A stretch of DNA of 64,000 nt from the NCBI GenBank assembly GCA_963720235.1, contig OY970389.1, positions 2,046,001-2,110,000 of the forward strand, written 5' to 3'. This DNA is from JACMLC01 sp963720235 (GTDB lineage: Bacteria > Acidobacteriota > Blastocatellia > Pyrinomonadales > Pyrinomonadaceae). Shown one piece after another: positions 36,501-43,582 of the stretch. A program made the position numbers and the translations under genes. The stretch's first letter is position 1. The number at the start of each line of letters is the position of its first letter. Under the pieces are notes generated by a model. The model was not told the DNA's origin. It ran no database searches and saw only the letters and a program-made list of their open reading frames with translations.

Positions 36501-36728
36501 GACTTTGCGCCCGCCGCAGGCCGTGCAGACAGTCGCGTGTGGATGAATCAGCGCGTTGCAGTGTGCGCAGCGGTCAAGATTGATGCTTTCAAATTGTTGG
36601 GGCTTTGATTCGCCGTGCAGCAGGAGGCGGAAGACCCAGGCCAGCGCGAGCCAGATGCCGTGACCGATTACGGTCACAAAGGTAAAGAAGATGAGAAGGA
36701 AGATCAGAGAATAGACTAGCAGTTCCAT
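30570..36728 (-). CDS. Giant polytopic membrane protein (2052 residues) with N-terminal zinc ribbon
   Basis: I do not recognise a named family. An N-terminal helix (about 4-30) is followed by a cytoplasmic-looking zinc ribbon (CxxC at 54-57 and CxxC at 68-71), a helix-rich charged stretch (75-120), and a Pro-rich linker (about 122-190). From about residue 235 to the end there are dozens of hydrophobic segments, roughly 50-60 helices, with short polar loops; the C-terminus ends with a short charged helix. No transporter, glycosyltransferase or protease signature was found by eye. The composition (W, L, A, R-rich) suggests serial internal duplication, as in large DUF2339-like proteins. It is one unbroken frame with normal codon use, so it is probably real and maintained. 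Its size makes it one of the most unusual genes in the window. Confidence 0.85.
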   Translation of the reverse strand: MELLVYSLIFLLIFFTFVTVIGHGIWLALAWVFRLLLHGESKPQQFESINLDRCAHCNALIHPHATVCTACGGRKVSPAIAERLKEISATRRSLHRLHQFGDISESIYRQVLQALEREQERLTSYATPAGEPARPAPQRPPAPIPQPPVVAPRPPAPRPPESVVEESPVLKPAASGDDGKDARTPVEIFINEPQPASPPVSRPPRWDERQEQEERQPRTEPVIVRKARRPLTEVLAAFMEQSNIRWGEIIGGLLIIGCSTALVISLWNEISRIPVLKFFIFTTVTAALFGVGLYTEHRWKLPTTSRGILTIATMLVPLNFLAIAAVSKGTIPAGSLVLASELIAPALFLCLVFFAGRIITQRWPHLLVFGVLGASVGQLLIRHFAFAEMTPTRLLLLGLFPLACYVAAMAWMLKSAGREEEFDESLANTIFVTLGASTFASLLSLGLLIFKAGERAETLMHLAPLLTLGGGPVLASGLLLWQRIKSRQLNAARTAGTSIALIGALLILAGIFLSFPNPASVVLAAFLAFAIFTGMARFFDQPRVHLFAAFCFALGFVVTVLAATGQIAWQSSRNTSLLSDLLSGRSGQATAMLFLFFIAASELLRSRRQEEAGKYYAFAAIAVGAVCLALMTFFGMSRADYPFRVGDPFFAAPIYLLLASGAFFLAWRFKSRTLTWFGSGILWLALGQTLEKWLAVRFAWQAAMLLHASVASIAAIYCWRVGENYRRDFAVPLNVSALITSLAAVFLMFEAYRWEPTALYAQRLLWLAGIWLVLLWLNRSQLLFTVMQVALTCAILLFVKLGLQNYVWYAYVRHAWLNPWSLQIQGSVLVMLGLAWAAVRFFVKSRVGAQARSSLESDAVKDVAQDVSQQETWASVAWSYLNSSWPTFDRLMTGAVLCGFVLLGIYGALNGIKVELTIRGGASSAWNLAGFPHEHAYGAGAWILLALLLVSMLAGFWERRRFIYAAGALLAIMTAVPLLAARWEEEFATASAWRWLAAVFLILLSLPLWWREKVLSGLHALGLPEGNQEASYLAKNTRALLLLVTIGPLLALTIYPVLKVIWYRPVHGPGAGFFYQIGEVVSYTIPLALASLALVGHAVRERSSGYAFAAGLLVNLTVTVAQLLTIAAVGGSMNRVVLVQVMQLNAIASAGVALVWLATRGWWTSEATQPSDSRVQDYLKIQVGIALVINGMLIAPLAVWLFAQPTLAGMAVFESGNLRGWLAFLLSTLAAFWFVKAFNKKLGAWLLFATVGAAGVLVSFDFVRLYAGTWAGYHAFLTASVVTAWLMLLARKLPARLEREKVVPSVGTHEVDWRFFKASWQWDATLFATIAGMWTVLMALRAAPSDPARPFWSVGALVAVSVLAAALNWETLQRAYLYVAGLLLNLAATIWVLTRWPSSGSFEGLFALMEANLVTLALPGIIWLWMELRARRLDQNRQSLIPAFHHLAAIIVLAGIAYLAGIGLLLDLLSSGSTPRVWLEWLAVGSAFALMLACLWDRRARFAVVGLYLLGIVAASYALGQANLNPRRLVWLMMLTLAVYALLTSFIWKARAPLMEFAEKLRIPRRDEKPLPALDWLRILNALLASIVVLLTFWSVLEFAELPLRMAGAVAVIVQTLTFVILAQGERRYAWQQSALLMLALGAVFFGWAWLAPGLNGTWLNRAVVLMIVMFGMIALYGLGTEKQSLREAGWTQAARSFIPTLAGAGAIALIFVLLTEVTQQTQFGGVRINLPALIVVGATLLAASMLCIFFAVRSAHDPLELSESGRMKYVYVAEALLALFFMHIRLTMPWLFSGFFERYWPLAIVFLAFVGVGIAETLRRQGVMVVARPVERTGVFLPLLPVIGFWIIDSRVDYSLVLFMIGLLYASLSILRRSFVFGMLAALAGNGGLWYMLQKTESYGFFQHPQMWLIPVALSVLIAAYLNRERFTEEQMTGIRYITLMMIYVSSTSDIFINGVAESPWLPLALAGLSLAGVLCGIMFRVRAFLFLGAMFLLIAVISMIWYASVNLGWTWLWYVAGIATGALIIFTFALFEKKRSEMLQVLEDLRGWQK

Positions 36729-36779
36729 CCGGCGAATTCTCCATGCTTCTCAGGTTATCTTCACGCGCTCCGGTTAAGC

Positions 36780-36814
36780 GAAAGCGGCGAGCAGTAAAGT
36801 TTCTCGCCGCTTTC
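36780..36814. terminator. 12-bp perfect hairpin between the small gene and the giant gene
   Basis: GAAAGCGGCGAG (36780-36791) pairs with CTCGCCGCTTTC (36803-36814) around an 11-base loop. It lies downstream of the small minus-strand gene ending at 36850 and upstream of the giant gene. No strong U-tract follows, so termination is plausible but unproven. Confidence 0.45.
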
Positions 36815-36849
36815 AATTCCCGCTCGACTCAAAAAGGTCGCGCCGCTTG

Positions 36850-37113
36850 CTAACCCAGAAGCGGCGGGCCGTCATAGATGACATCCCATCCGTTCTTCAA
36901 GCTGGCGCGGAGCATATTGCGAAAACCTTTGCGCGCTTCTCTGTGGTCGTCCCAGCGCGAGGTATGCGGCTCGTTCGTGCGCTGGTCGAATCTGCCGACC
37001 TGCGCAAACTCTTCAGAGACCGCGAGGCCGATGATTCCCAGCAAGTCATTCTTGACCATCACGGCTGTGCGAAAAGTAAGTTCGGATAATTCAAGCTCAT
37101 TCATGTTTCGCAT
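36850..37113 (-). CDS. Small protein of unknown function
   Basis: About 87 residues (MRNMNELELSELTFRTAVMV...). It is soluble, with no signal peptide, helix or recognisable motif. The sequence VMVKNDLLGIIGLAVSEEFAQ is followed by a charged part rich in R, D and H and the end NGWDVIYDGPPLLG. The start could be either of two ATGs (37113 or 37104). It sits in a divergent position to the PLP enzyme gene. Frame length and amino-acid pattern favour a real gene, but the evidence is modest. Confidence 0.5.
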   Translation of the reverse strand: MRNMNELELSELTFRTAVMVKNDLLGIIGLAVSEEFAQVGRFDQRTNEPHTSRWDDHREARKGFRNMLRASLKNGWDVIYDGPPLLG

Positions 37114-37443
37114 TATACTCAAAGCCGCCGCAGCATTGCACTCCGCAGAGCGTCACAGTAAAGATTCACCGCAGAGACGCAGAGATGATAAAAGGCAAGT
37201 CAGATATAACTGAATTTTCCTTTACTGCTTCTTCTTCCTCCGCGTCTTCGGCGTCTCTGCGGTGAGGAGCATCTGACAACGTTAACAGAGTTTGACAGCG
37301 AAACGAGTGCGGGCTACCATGCCTTGCTTGCGAGCAATAACTCTTTTAACGGGCAGGCGAATTGGTCAATTTTGAATTAGCTGAAAACAGGGCTCATCTT
37401 TTTCGTTGACCATTTCGCGCAGAAGCCATTACTAAATATTTTT
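37114..37443. repeat. Divergent gap with GACGCAGA-word palindrome (copy 2) at 37166-37265
   Basis: Left arm TCACCGCAGAGACGCAGAG and right arm CTCCGCGTCTTCGGCGTCTC followed by TGCGGTGA are reverse complements, as in the copy at 12013-12121. The stretch 37266-37443 before the PLP enzyme is AT-rich and has an inverted TTGGTCAA...TTGACCA pair. No known riboswitch was recognised. Confidence 0.8.
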
Positions 37444-38583
37444 ATGGGATTTGCAACAACAGCTATTCATGCGGGCAACGAGGCAGACCCGACGACGGGT
37501 TCCGTCACGGTGCCGATTTACCAGACTTCCACTTACCAGCAGGAAGGACTCGGCAAAAACAAGGGCTACGAGTATGCGCGCACGCAGAATCCTACGCGCG
37601 CAGCTTTGGAAGCAAACATCGCCGCGCTTGAAGGAGCGCGTTTCGGCTATGCTTTCGCTTCCGGCATGGCCGCGATTGACGCAACCATGCGGCTCATCAA
37701 AGCCGGAGAGCACGTCATTGTTTCCGACAATACTTACGGCGGAACATTCCGGCTCTTTACGCGCATCTTAGCAAACTACAATATAGAGTTTGATTTCGTG
37801 GACACTTCGGATGTCCTCAATGTCGAGGCCGCCATCAAGCCGAATACCAGGATGGTCTTTCTCGAAACGCCGACCAATCCGGTGATGATTGTCACGGACT
37901 TGCAGGCAGTTTGCGATGTCGCGCACAAAGCGGGCGCGCGCGTCGTCTGCGACAATACATTTATGTCGCCATACTTGCAGCGACCGATTGAGTTTGGCGT
38001 GGACATCGTCGTGCATTCGACAACTAAATACTTGAACGGCCATTCGGACGGCGTGGGCGGCATAGTGGTTTTGAATGATGAAGAGGATGCTAACTGGATT
38101 GGGTTTGTGCAGAACAGCGCGGGCGCGATTCTCTCGCCGTTTGATTCATGGCTCGTTTTGAGAGGCACGAAGACCCTGGCTCTCAGGATGGAGCAGCACG
38201 ACAAATCCGGTCGCGCAGTTGCGGCATTTCTTGAAGAGCATCCTAAGGTGCAGAAGATTTATTATCCGGGGTCGCTTTCTCATCGCCAGCATGACCTGGC
38301 TAAACGCCAGCAGAAAGGTTTTGGCGGGATGGTGGCTTTTGATGTCGGCAGTCTTGAGAATGCCAAAACGGTGCTCGAATCTGTTAAGCTGTGCACGCTG
38401 GCGGAAAGCCTCGGCGGGGTTGAGACTTTAATCTCGCATCCGGCGACGATGACACATGCCTCTGTGCTGCCGGAAACACGCGCGCGCATAGGCATCACGG
38501 ATGGCCTCGTGCGTATCTCCGTCGGTATTGAAGACACGGATGACATTATCGCTGATCTTGACCAGGCATTAGGAAAACTGTGA
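37444..38583 (+). CDS. Cystathionine gamma-synthase / gamma-lyase family PLP enzyme
   Basis: Cys/Met-metabolism PLP enzyme (379 residues, normal size). It opens TTAIHAGNEADPTTGSVTVP and has YEYARTQNPTR, the phosphate-binding SGMAAI loop, LETPTNP, VVCDNTFMSPYLQRP and the Schiff-base Lys195 in VHSTTKYLNGHSD. The C-terminal block SLGGVETLISHPATMTHA and GLVRISVGIEDTDD is diagnostic. Sequence alone does not separate gamma-synthase (trans-sulfuration toward methionine), gamma-lyase (cysteine formation) and the homocysteine/H2S-releasing forms. No cystathionine beta-synthase or O-acetylserine sulfhydrylase is adjacent. There is no Shine-Dalgarno sequence before the ATG (ATTTTTATG). Confidence 0.9.
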   Translation: MGFATTAIHAGNEADPTTGSVTVPIYQTSTYQQEGLGKNKGYEYARTQNPTRAALEANIAALEGARFGYAFASGMAAIDATMRLIKAGEHVIVSDNTYGGTFRLFTRILANYNIEFDFVDTSDVLNVEAAIKPNTRMVFLETPTNPVMIVTDLQAVCDVAHKAGARVVCDNTFMSPYLQRPIEFGVDIVVHSTTKYLNGHSDGVGGIVVLNDEEDANWIGFVQNSAGAILSPFDSWLVLRGTKTLALRMEQHDKSGRAVAAFLEEHPKVQKIYYPGSLSHRQHDLAKRQQKGFGGMVAFDVGSLENAKTVLESVKLCTLAESLGGVETLISHPATMTHASVLPETRARIGITDGLVRISVGIEDTDDIIADLDQALGKL

Positions 38584-38656
38584 CAAGTGACAAGTGACGA
38601 GTGACAAGTATAAAATCTTGCACGCTCTCGTCACTTATCACTCGTCACCTGTCACC
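38582..38656. repeat. GTGACAA-word palindrome (copy 2)
   Basis: The left arm is GTGACAAGTGACAAGTGACG followed by AGTGACAAG; the right arm is CTCGTCACTTATCACTCGTC followed by ACCTGTCAC. It begins immediately after the PLP-enzyme stop (38581-38583) and ends about 5 bases before the next ATG, so it occupies the entire intergenic gap. Confidence 0.9.
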
Positions 38657-38661
38657 TACTT

Positions 38662-39582
38662 ATGATTATTGAGCTTCACGCAAAATCGGATGTCGGGCGC
38701 GTCAGGCGCGGCAACGAAGACAATTTTCTGCTCCTCGATTTGTCGAGCGGCAATACCTGGACTGGCTCGGACGGCTCAGAGCCGCCGGAAGACCTGCGCC
38801 GCATAGAGATGCTGGATAAGGGAGCCGTGCTGGTCGTCTCGGACGGGATGGGCGGCGCGCTGGCCGGAGATGTCGCCAGCCGCATGGCCGTCGAGACCGT
38901 GCGCGAGATGCTCATCGGCAGCGCGGAGGACGGCGCGAGTGGTTGCGGCGAAGACGCTCCGCTCGTCGAATGCCTGCGCAACGCAACCGTCTATGCCAAC
39001 TTAGCCATTCATCACAAGAGCCAGGAAGACACTCGTTGCAGCGGCATGGGCGCAACCTTCACAGGCGCAGCTATCAAAGGCGACATGCTTGACCTCGTGC
39101 AGGTCGGAGACAGCCGCGCCTATCTGATACGCGGCAGCCAGATTAAACTCGCCACCAAAGACCAATCACTCGTCCAGCAGCTTGTTGACGTGGGCCAGAT
39201 TAGCGAGCAAGAGGCCGAGACACACATGTTTCGGAATGTGATTCTGCAAGCGCTCGGCGCGCAGAACGAACTCTCGCCCGTCAGTGGCCGCATACGCATC
39301 AAGCGCGGCGATATTCTGCTGCTCTGTAGCGATGGCCTTTCAGGTAAGCTGCGGGCCGAAGACATGAGCGCGATTGTAGAGGAAGCCAACGGCGACCTCG
39401 CAGCAGCATGCAGCGCGCTCGTCGCTGAAGCCAACAATCGCGGAGGCGAAGATAACATCACTGTCGTGCTGGCTCGCTTTACCGGAGACGACCTCGAAGA
39501 GCCCGCAAGCAATCGCATCACAATCGAATTGCCGCCGCTTGAAGAGGACACTACGCTCGGAGACACAGGGCCGGAAGAATAG
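38662..39582 (+). CDS. PP2C-family protein Ser/Thr phosphatase
   Basis: Metal-dependent phosphatase (306 residues), the usual counterpart of PknB-type kinases such as the one at 20706. All PP2C landmarks are in place: SDVGRVRRGNEDNFL, VVSDGMGGALAG, GATFTGA, VQVGDSRAYLIR, DQSLVQQLVDVGQI, LLLCSDGLSGKL and GGEDNITVVLARF. There is no membrane helix, so it is cytoplasmic. No ribosome binding site is present; the ATG lies next to the preceding palindrome. It is on the same strand as the PLP gene with only the palindrome between them, so they may share a transcript. Confidence 0.94.
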   Translation: MIIELHAKSDVGRVRRGNEDNFLLLDLSSGNTWTGSDGSEPPEDLRRIEMLDKGAVLVVSDGMGGALAGDVASRMAVETVREMLIGSAEDGASGCGEDAPLVECLRNATVYANLAIHHKSQEDTRCSGMGATFTGAAIKGDMLDLVQVGDSRAYLIRGSQIKLATKDQSLVQQLVDVGQISEQEAETHMFRNVILQALGAQNELSPVSGRIRIKRGDILLLCSDGLSGKLRAEDMSAIVEEANGDLAAACSALVAEANNRGGEDNITVVLARFTGDDLEEPASNRITIELPPLEEDTTLGDTGPEE

Positions 39583-39871
39583 ATTTCCCACATCTTCAAA
39601 TCGTTGACAAGCATGCTCGCTCGTCTGTAACATCCGGCTCGCTTTACATCATCATTGGCAAAATTGTTTATGCTCTCGCGTCTGAAACGCCAGCCGTTAT
39701 CTGAAACTTTGGTTCGATGCGTTTTCTGCTGCTGCGCCCTGCATGTCGCGCAGTAGTCTTACAAAGGGTTGCTCTCCAACCCCCTTAACCCCCGTCGCGC
39801 AATTTTTTTGCTGCCCTTGATACCCTTGCGGCTAAATTTTGCGCGTATCGTTTGAGGAGGAAATTTTCAGC

Positions 39872-40675
39872 ATGTTTCGACGATTAATCAACAAAAAATT
39901 TGTTTTCCTAGCAGCCGCTTGCGCCGCCGTGACGGCGCTTGCCATTCCCGTCACCACGCGCACCACACGCGCGGACGATAACGCGGGTCAAATGATTCTG
40001 GCCTCGGCGCGTGTCGCGCATGGCGGAGGCGAATTTAAAGGCTTGCAGTTCATCACGGCCAAGAGCAGTGGCTTTGTCAACGTCGCCCCGATTGCGGGCG
40101 CGGGGCTCGGCACGGGCGCGGCTGCTGCGGCAGTCGAAGTTAAACTCAATCTCACAGACTATCAGGACAAAGATGGGCGTCGCAGGCTTGATGTCTCGCC
40201 GACTGCTCCGGGCGCGGCGGCGATGGGGCCGACCTTCCTTGTTTACACAGGCAATTCCGGCGGCGGCATGTACATGGGCAACGAGTTTCGCGTCAGCGAT
40301 GCGACGGCCTCGCGTCACTGGGGCTTGATGGGTTTTGGCACACTCAACCGCGCGGTTGATGGAATGCTCGAAGCCGCCAAGCAGAAGGACGAAGGCAACA
40401 ACTACGTGGTCGAAGTCAGATACAACGCCGCAGACACCGTGCGTTACTGGATAGATAAGAACACCTTCTTCATCACCAAAGTTGTGACGCGCTATAACAG
40501 CAAGGTGATTGTCGAAGAAAGCCGCAGCGATTATCGCAAGGTAAGCTGCATGTGGCTTCCCTTCCACATCGAGACCAGACTGGGCGGCCAGCGTCTCGCA
40601 GACCTGAACATCGAAAGCTACGACCTGCAAACAGAAGTGCCGAGCGCACGCTTTACCATCGCGGTCGTCCCATAA
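39872..40675 (+). CDS. Exported protein of unknown function (outer-membrane lipoprotein-sorting-like)
   Basis: About 267 residues with a signal peptide (MFRRLINKK...ALAIPVTTRTTRA, about 1-33). The start at 39872 follows GAGGAGG (39854-39860); the frame is open further upstream but lacks such a signal. The mature part begins DDNAGQMILASARVAHGGG, has an Ala/Gly-rich region, and ends in a beta-rich half: YVVEVRYNAADTVRYWIDKNTFFITKVVTRY. The pattern (WIDKNTFFITKV, ESRSDYRKV, LPFHIE) resembles the LolA/LolB/outer-membrane lipoprotein-sorting-like fold, which is inference. No catalytic motif is visible. It is a single-gene unit closed by a strong terminator. Confidence 0.72.
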   Translation: MFRRLINKKFVFLAAACAAVTALAIPVTTRTTRADDNAGQMILASARVAHGGGEFKGLQFITAKSSGFVNVAPIAGAGLGTGAAAAAVEVKLNLTDYQDKDGRRRLDVSPTAPGAAAMGPTFLVYTGNSGGGMYMGNEFRVSDATASRHWGLMGFGTLNRAVDGMLEAAKQKDEGNNYVVEVRYNAADTVRYWIDKNTFFITKVVTRYNSKVIVEESRSDYRKVSCMWLPFHIETRLGGQRLADLNIESYDLQTEVPSARFTIAVVP

Positions 40676-40697
40676 CCGCTTCTCTTACGAACAAACA

Positions 40698-40739
40698 AAA
40701 AAAGAGACGACGCAAGTTTAAATGCGTCGTCTCTTTTTT
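40698..40739 (+). terminator. Strong rho-independent terminator
   Basis: AAAAAAGAGACGACGCA (40698-40714) pairs perfectly with TGCGTCGTCTCTTTTTT (40723-40739) around AGTTTAAA; the stem ends in a U-tract on both strands. It closes the exported-protein gene and could also serve the convergent nfeD gene ending at 40833. Confidence 0.92.
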
Positions 40740-40832
40740 TGTACAGCTATTGCGATTTGCAACTGACTGCGCACTGGATGACACTCAATTACAAATAATT
40801 CCTCTGAGTCCTCTATGGTTTTGAGAGCTGCT

Positions 40833-41333
40833 CTAAGACTCTTTGCTTTCCGGCAAAGCTTTGCCGCGCCAGTCTATCTTGTGATCCACGCGGCGCACGT
40901 AAATGGAAGAGCCCTGCACGCGCTCGACCTCTACGCGGTCGCCTGCTTCGAGTGGCTCTTCGCCTTCAGACGGAAATGCTGTCCAGGTCGAGCCGAAGAC
41001 TTTGACCGCGCCCTCGTTTAGCGCGCCGCTGCTTGAGGAAACGACTGTGCCGATTTTTCCCGGCAAAGCATCCACGCCGCTCTTTAAATCGCTGCCGCTC
41101 TTTTCCTGCGAGAAGTAGTTGACGAAGATTGTGCGCGAGGCTGCGGTCAGGCCGACTGAGACGAGCAGGAAAGTCAGAAATTGAAAAGGGATGCCGAGCC
41201 CCACGAGTCCGGCCAGAGCCGCAGCCAGAGCCCCGATGCCAAACCACAGCAGCACAAACCCGGACGTGAATACTTCTGCAATGACCAGAATCACGCCCAG
41301 CATCATCCACACAATCCACTCGTATCCGCTCAT
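40833..41333 (-). CDS. NfeD family membrane protein
   Basis: Short-form NfeD (166 residues). Membrane segments lie at about 6-24, 27-48 and 50-66, with the typical GALAAALAGLVGLGIPFQ turn. A soluble OB-fold part follows (about 90-160, GKIGTVVSSSSGALNEGAVK...GDRVEVERVQGSSIYV). NfeD proteins usually work with a stomatin/flotillin (SPFH) protein in membrane organisation or proteolysis. No SPFH gene is adjacent, so the partner is elsewhere. It starts with ATG after AAAAAAG. Confidence 0.9.
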   Translation of the reverse strand: MSGYEWIVWMMLGVILVIAEVFTSGFVLLWFGIGALAAALAGLVGLGIPFQFLTFLLVSVGLTAASRTIFVNYFSQEKSGSDLKSGVDALPGKIGTVVSSSSGALNEGAVKVFGSTWTAFPSEGEEPLEAGDRVEVERVQGSSIYVRRVDHKIDWRGKALPESKES

Positions 41334-41344
41334 CTTTTTTAATA

Positions 41345-41420
41345 GTCAGGAGTCTGAGTCAGGAGTCTGGAGTCCGAAGCATGAAAGTCTTTTGACTCCT
41401 GACTCCTGACTCCTGACTTT
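41345..41420. repeat. CAGGAGTC-word palindrome
   Basis: The left arm is AGTCAGGAGTCTGAGTCAGG followed by AGTCTGGAGTC; the right arm is GACTCCTGACTCCTGACTCC followed by TGACTTT. The centre is short and AT-rich. It fills the gap between nfeD and the proline dehydrogenase stop. It belongs to none of the other word families but has the same design. Confidence 0.9.
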
Positions 41421-41421
41421 T

Positions 41422-42342
41422 TTATCCCTTGAACATATTCTTCAACACGAACCAGACATTGGCCGGGCGTTCCGCCAGCCGCCGCATAAAGTATGGATAC
41501 CAATGTTTGCCATACGGCACATAGACGCGCATGTTATAGCCGTCGCGCGCCAACTTCTCCTGCAAATCTCGCCGCACGCCATAGAGCATTTGAAATTCAA
41601 AAGCCTCTTTGCCGATATTGTTCTCGCGCGCGTAACGAATCGTCGCGTTAATCATATTCGGGTCGTGCGTAGCGATGCCATGATACGTGCCGGAAGAGAG
41701 CAGGAGTTTCATCACGCGCACATAATTTTCATCCGTATCCTTCTTATCAGGAAAAGCGACTTCGGGCGGCTCGTTGTAAGCCCCTTTGCAGATGCGTATG
41801 CGCGCAGGAATTTTTAAAAGCTCTTCGGCATCCGCGTATGTGCGCCGCAAATAAGATTGCAACACGATGCCTACATCATTGAGGCCGAACTCTGCGCGCA
41901 GGCGTTTGAAAATATCTATCGTCACCTGCGTGACAGCAGACTGCTCCATGTCAACACGTACGAAATTGCCGCGCCGCGCAGCCTCCGCGACAATCGTGCG
42001 CGCGTTTTTATAAGCGAGTTCCGGGTCAATGGCTAAGCCAAACTGCGTGAGCTTGATGGAGACGTTGGAGCGTATGCCTGTCTCGTCTATGCGCGAGAGG
42101 ATGGAGAGGTATTCGCGCACTTCTCCTTCTGTTTCGGCGACGCTTGAGACGGATTCATTGAGATGGTCAAACGATGCTGTGCAGCCATGCGCGTTCAGTT
42201 CACGAATCGCGGCGATGGCTTCTTCTATGTCTTCGCCCGCGACAAAGCGCGTCGTCATTTTCTTAAAAAGGCTGAAACGCGAGGCGAAATCCTTCAAGCC
42301 TTCCTGCCGGGCCAGATATAAGAGTGCGCTTCTCGTAACCAT
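41422..42342 (-). CDS. Proline dehydrogenase (monofunctional)
   Basis: FAD-dependent PRODH that oxidises proline to delta-1-pyrroline-5-carboxylate at the membrane. The 306 residues match the compact PutB-type beta/alpha barrel. Conserved segments are FDHLNESV, VRVDMEQSAVT, LQSYLRRT, RIRICKGAYNEP, GIATHDPNMI, EFQMLYGVR and YVPYGKHWYPYFMRRLAERPAN, the last containing the substrate-binding RR. The start is chosen at ATG 42342 because the upstream frame runs through a palindrome. No P5C dehydrogenase gene is adjacent. It is co-directional with nfeD. Confidence 0.94.
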   Translation of the reverse strand: MVTRSALLYLARQEGLKDFASRFSLFKKMTTRFVAGEDIEEAIAAIRELNAHGCTASFDHLNESVSSVAETEGEVREYLSILSRIDETGIRSNVSIKLTQFGLAIDPELAYKNARTIVAEAARRGNFVRVDMEQSAVTQVTIDIFKRLRAEFGLNDVGIVLQSYLRRTYADAEELLKIPARIRICKGAYNEPPEVAFPDKKDTDENYVRVMKLLLSSGTYHGIATHDPNMINATIRYARENNIGKEAFEFQMLYGVRRDLQEKLARDGYNMRVYVPYGKHWYPYFMRRLAERPANVWFVLKNMFKG

Positions 42343-42348
42343 CTTTTT

Positions 42349-42410
42349 AAGTGATGAGCAGTGAATGATGAGAAAGATGCTGTCTTTCATTCATCACTTA
42401 CTACTCAACA
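42349..42410. repeat. ATGATGA-word palindrome (copy 1)
   Basis: The left arm is GTGATGAGCAGTGAATGATG followed by AGAAAG; the right arm is CTTTCATTCATCACTTACTA followed by CTCA. It stands between the divergent proline dehydrogenase and the small membrane gene, about 6 bases before the former's start codon. Words are shared with 43494-43582. Confidence 0.8.
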
Positions 42411-42509
42411 CTATTTTCCTCCTTGAGTTCTCGTCAAAGCTTGCTGCTGTGCTATGCTTGGCGGCGATTCGGGCCGCCTCGCTTGTCTCTCAGATAGAAA
42501 GATTACCGC

Positions 42510-42869
42510 ATGCGCTGGAAGCTGCTTTTAATCGTCTCTGCGATTGCAAGCCTCGTCGGGGCCGGAGCCGCGATTGCCATTATTTTTTTCCTGTCCGGCA
42601 CGCCCGTGAACCTGCTGCCGGAATCTGTGGACATCATCGCGCTGAGCCCGCTGATTATTCCGGTGGCGATAATTATCGTCGCCAGTTTTTTTGTCTATCG
42701 CCATACTGCGCGGCGGCGCAAGCTACAGGCGATGGCAACAGCCCTGCTCTCTGCCATACTGATGCTGACGGTCTTCTTTATCAGCATGATGTTTCTGAGA
42801 AAGAAGGAAGAACAGCCGCCCCCGCCGCAACCAACTAAAATCGCTTTTGCAGACAGGCAGCATACGTGA
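42510..42869 (+). CDS. Small membrane protein of unknown function (three helices)
   Basis: A 119-residue protein with three hydrophobic spans (about 5-28, 42-64 and 77-97), a basic loop RHTARRRKLQ and a polar Pro-rich tail (KKEEQPPPPQPTK). No homologous family is recognised by eye. The start ATG at 42510 is preceded by AGATAGAAAGATT, a weak site. It is followed within 31 bases by the convergent HD-protein gene. Its even hydrophobic pattern supports a real coding region; the function is unknown. Confidence 0.6.
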   Translation: MRWKLLLIVSAIASLVGAGAAIAIIFFLSGTPVNLLPESVDIIALSPLIIPVAIIIVASFFVYRHTARRRKLQAMATALLSAILMLTVFFISMMFLRKKEEQPPPPQPTKIAFADRQHT

Positions 42870-42899
42870 GCCGCTCGCGCTCTCGCAAGCCAGGCAAAG

Positions 42900-43481
42900 T
42901 TAATCTTCAATCCTCTGTAAGCCAATCTCTTTCTGCACGGGCCGCAGCGCATCTATCACGAAGCGTATGTGCTCGTCCAAACTGACTTCCAACTCCGCTA
43001 CGCCCTGATGTATGTCCTCGCGATTGACCGAGCGCGCGAAGGCTTTGTCTTTAAGCTTCTTTTTCACGGAAGAGACTTCCATATCATCAAGGGTGCGCGA
43101 CGGGCGCACGAGCGCGCAGGCGACCAGAAAACCGCATAGCTCGTCTGTCGCAAAAAGCGCGCGCGCCATCAACGTATCGCGCGGAACTCCTGTGTAAGCG
43201 GCATGGCCCATAATCGCGCGGATGATGCGGTCAGAATAGCCGCGCCCGCAGAGTATGTTTGCGCCCTTGAAGGGATGCCCGCCTTCCGGGTTCGGGAACA
43301 TCTCGTAATCAAAATCATGCAGCAGCCCGACGATGCCCCACTCGTCCACGTCCTCATCCGGCCCGCCATAGCGAGTCACACACGCGCGCATCGCCGCCTC
43401 GACCGCCAACGCATGCTTGCGCAGACTGTCTCCCTTCGTGTACTCACACAACAACTGCCAGGCTTCGTTTCTGTCAGGCAT
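42900..43481 (-). CDS. HD-domain hydrolase
   Basis: A metal-dependent HD-superfamily phosphohydrolase-like protein of about 193 residues. HD motif residues are visible as KHALAVEAAM (first His) and GLLHDFDYE (His-Asp), with a later HAAYTG segment. It matches the short HD proteins often annotated as HDIG or hydrolase, which act on nucleotides. The frame is open upstream through a palindrome (FIIHHSSLL is repeat-encoded), so the ATG at 43481 is preferred. The substrate is unknown. Confidence 0.82.
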   Translation of the reverse strand: MPDRNEAWQLLCEYTKGDSLRKHALAVEAAMRACVTRYGGPDEDVDEWGIVGLLHDFDYEMFPNPEGGHPFKGANILCGRGYSDRIIRAIMGHAAYTGVPRDTLMARALFATDELCGFLVACALVRPSRTLDDMEVSSVKKKLKDKAFARSVNREDIHQGVAELEVSLDEHIRFVIDALRPVQKEIGLQRIED

Positions 43482-43493
43482 AATGAAGAGCAG

Positions 43494-43582
43494 GGATGAA
43501 TGATGAATGATGAATGATGAAGAGAATGCTTCAAGTTTAAACAGCATGCCATTCATCATTAATCATTCATCATTCATCCTTC
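43494..43582. repeat. ATGATGA-word palindrome (copy 2) overlapping a stop codon
   Basis: The left arm is GGATGAATGATGAATGATGA followed by ATGATGAAG; the right arm is CATTCATCATTAATCATTCA followed by TCATTCATCCTT. The right arm covers the last codons and stop of the acyl-CoA dehydrogenase gene (43574-43576), which reads GGATGA inside the arm. Confidence 0.92.

Noticed and set aside
42900..43481. HD protein as part of a toxin-antitoxin or CRISPR system
   Set aside because: There is no partner, and the length and motifs match ordinary small HD hydrolases.
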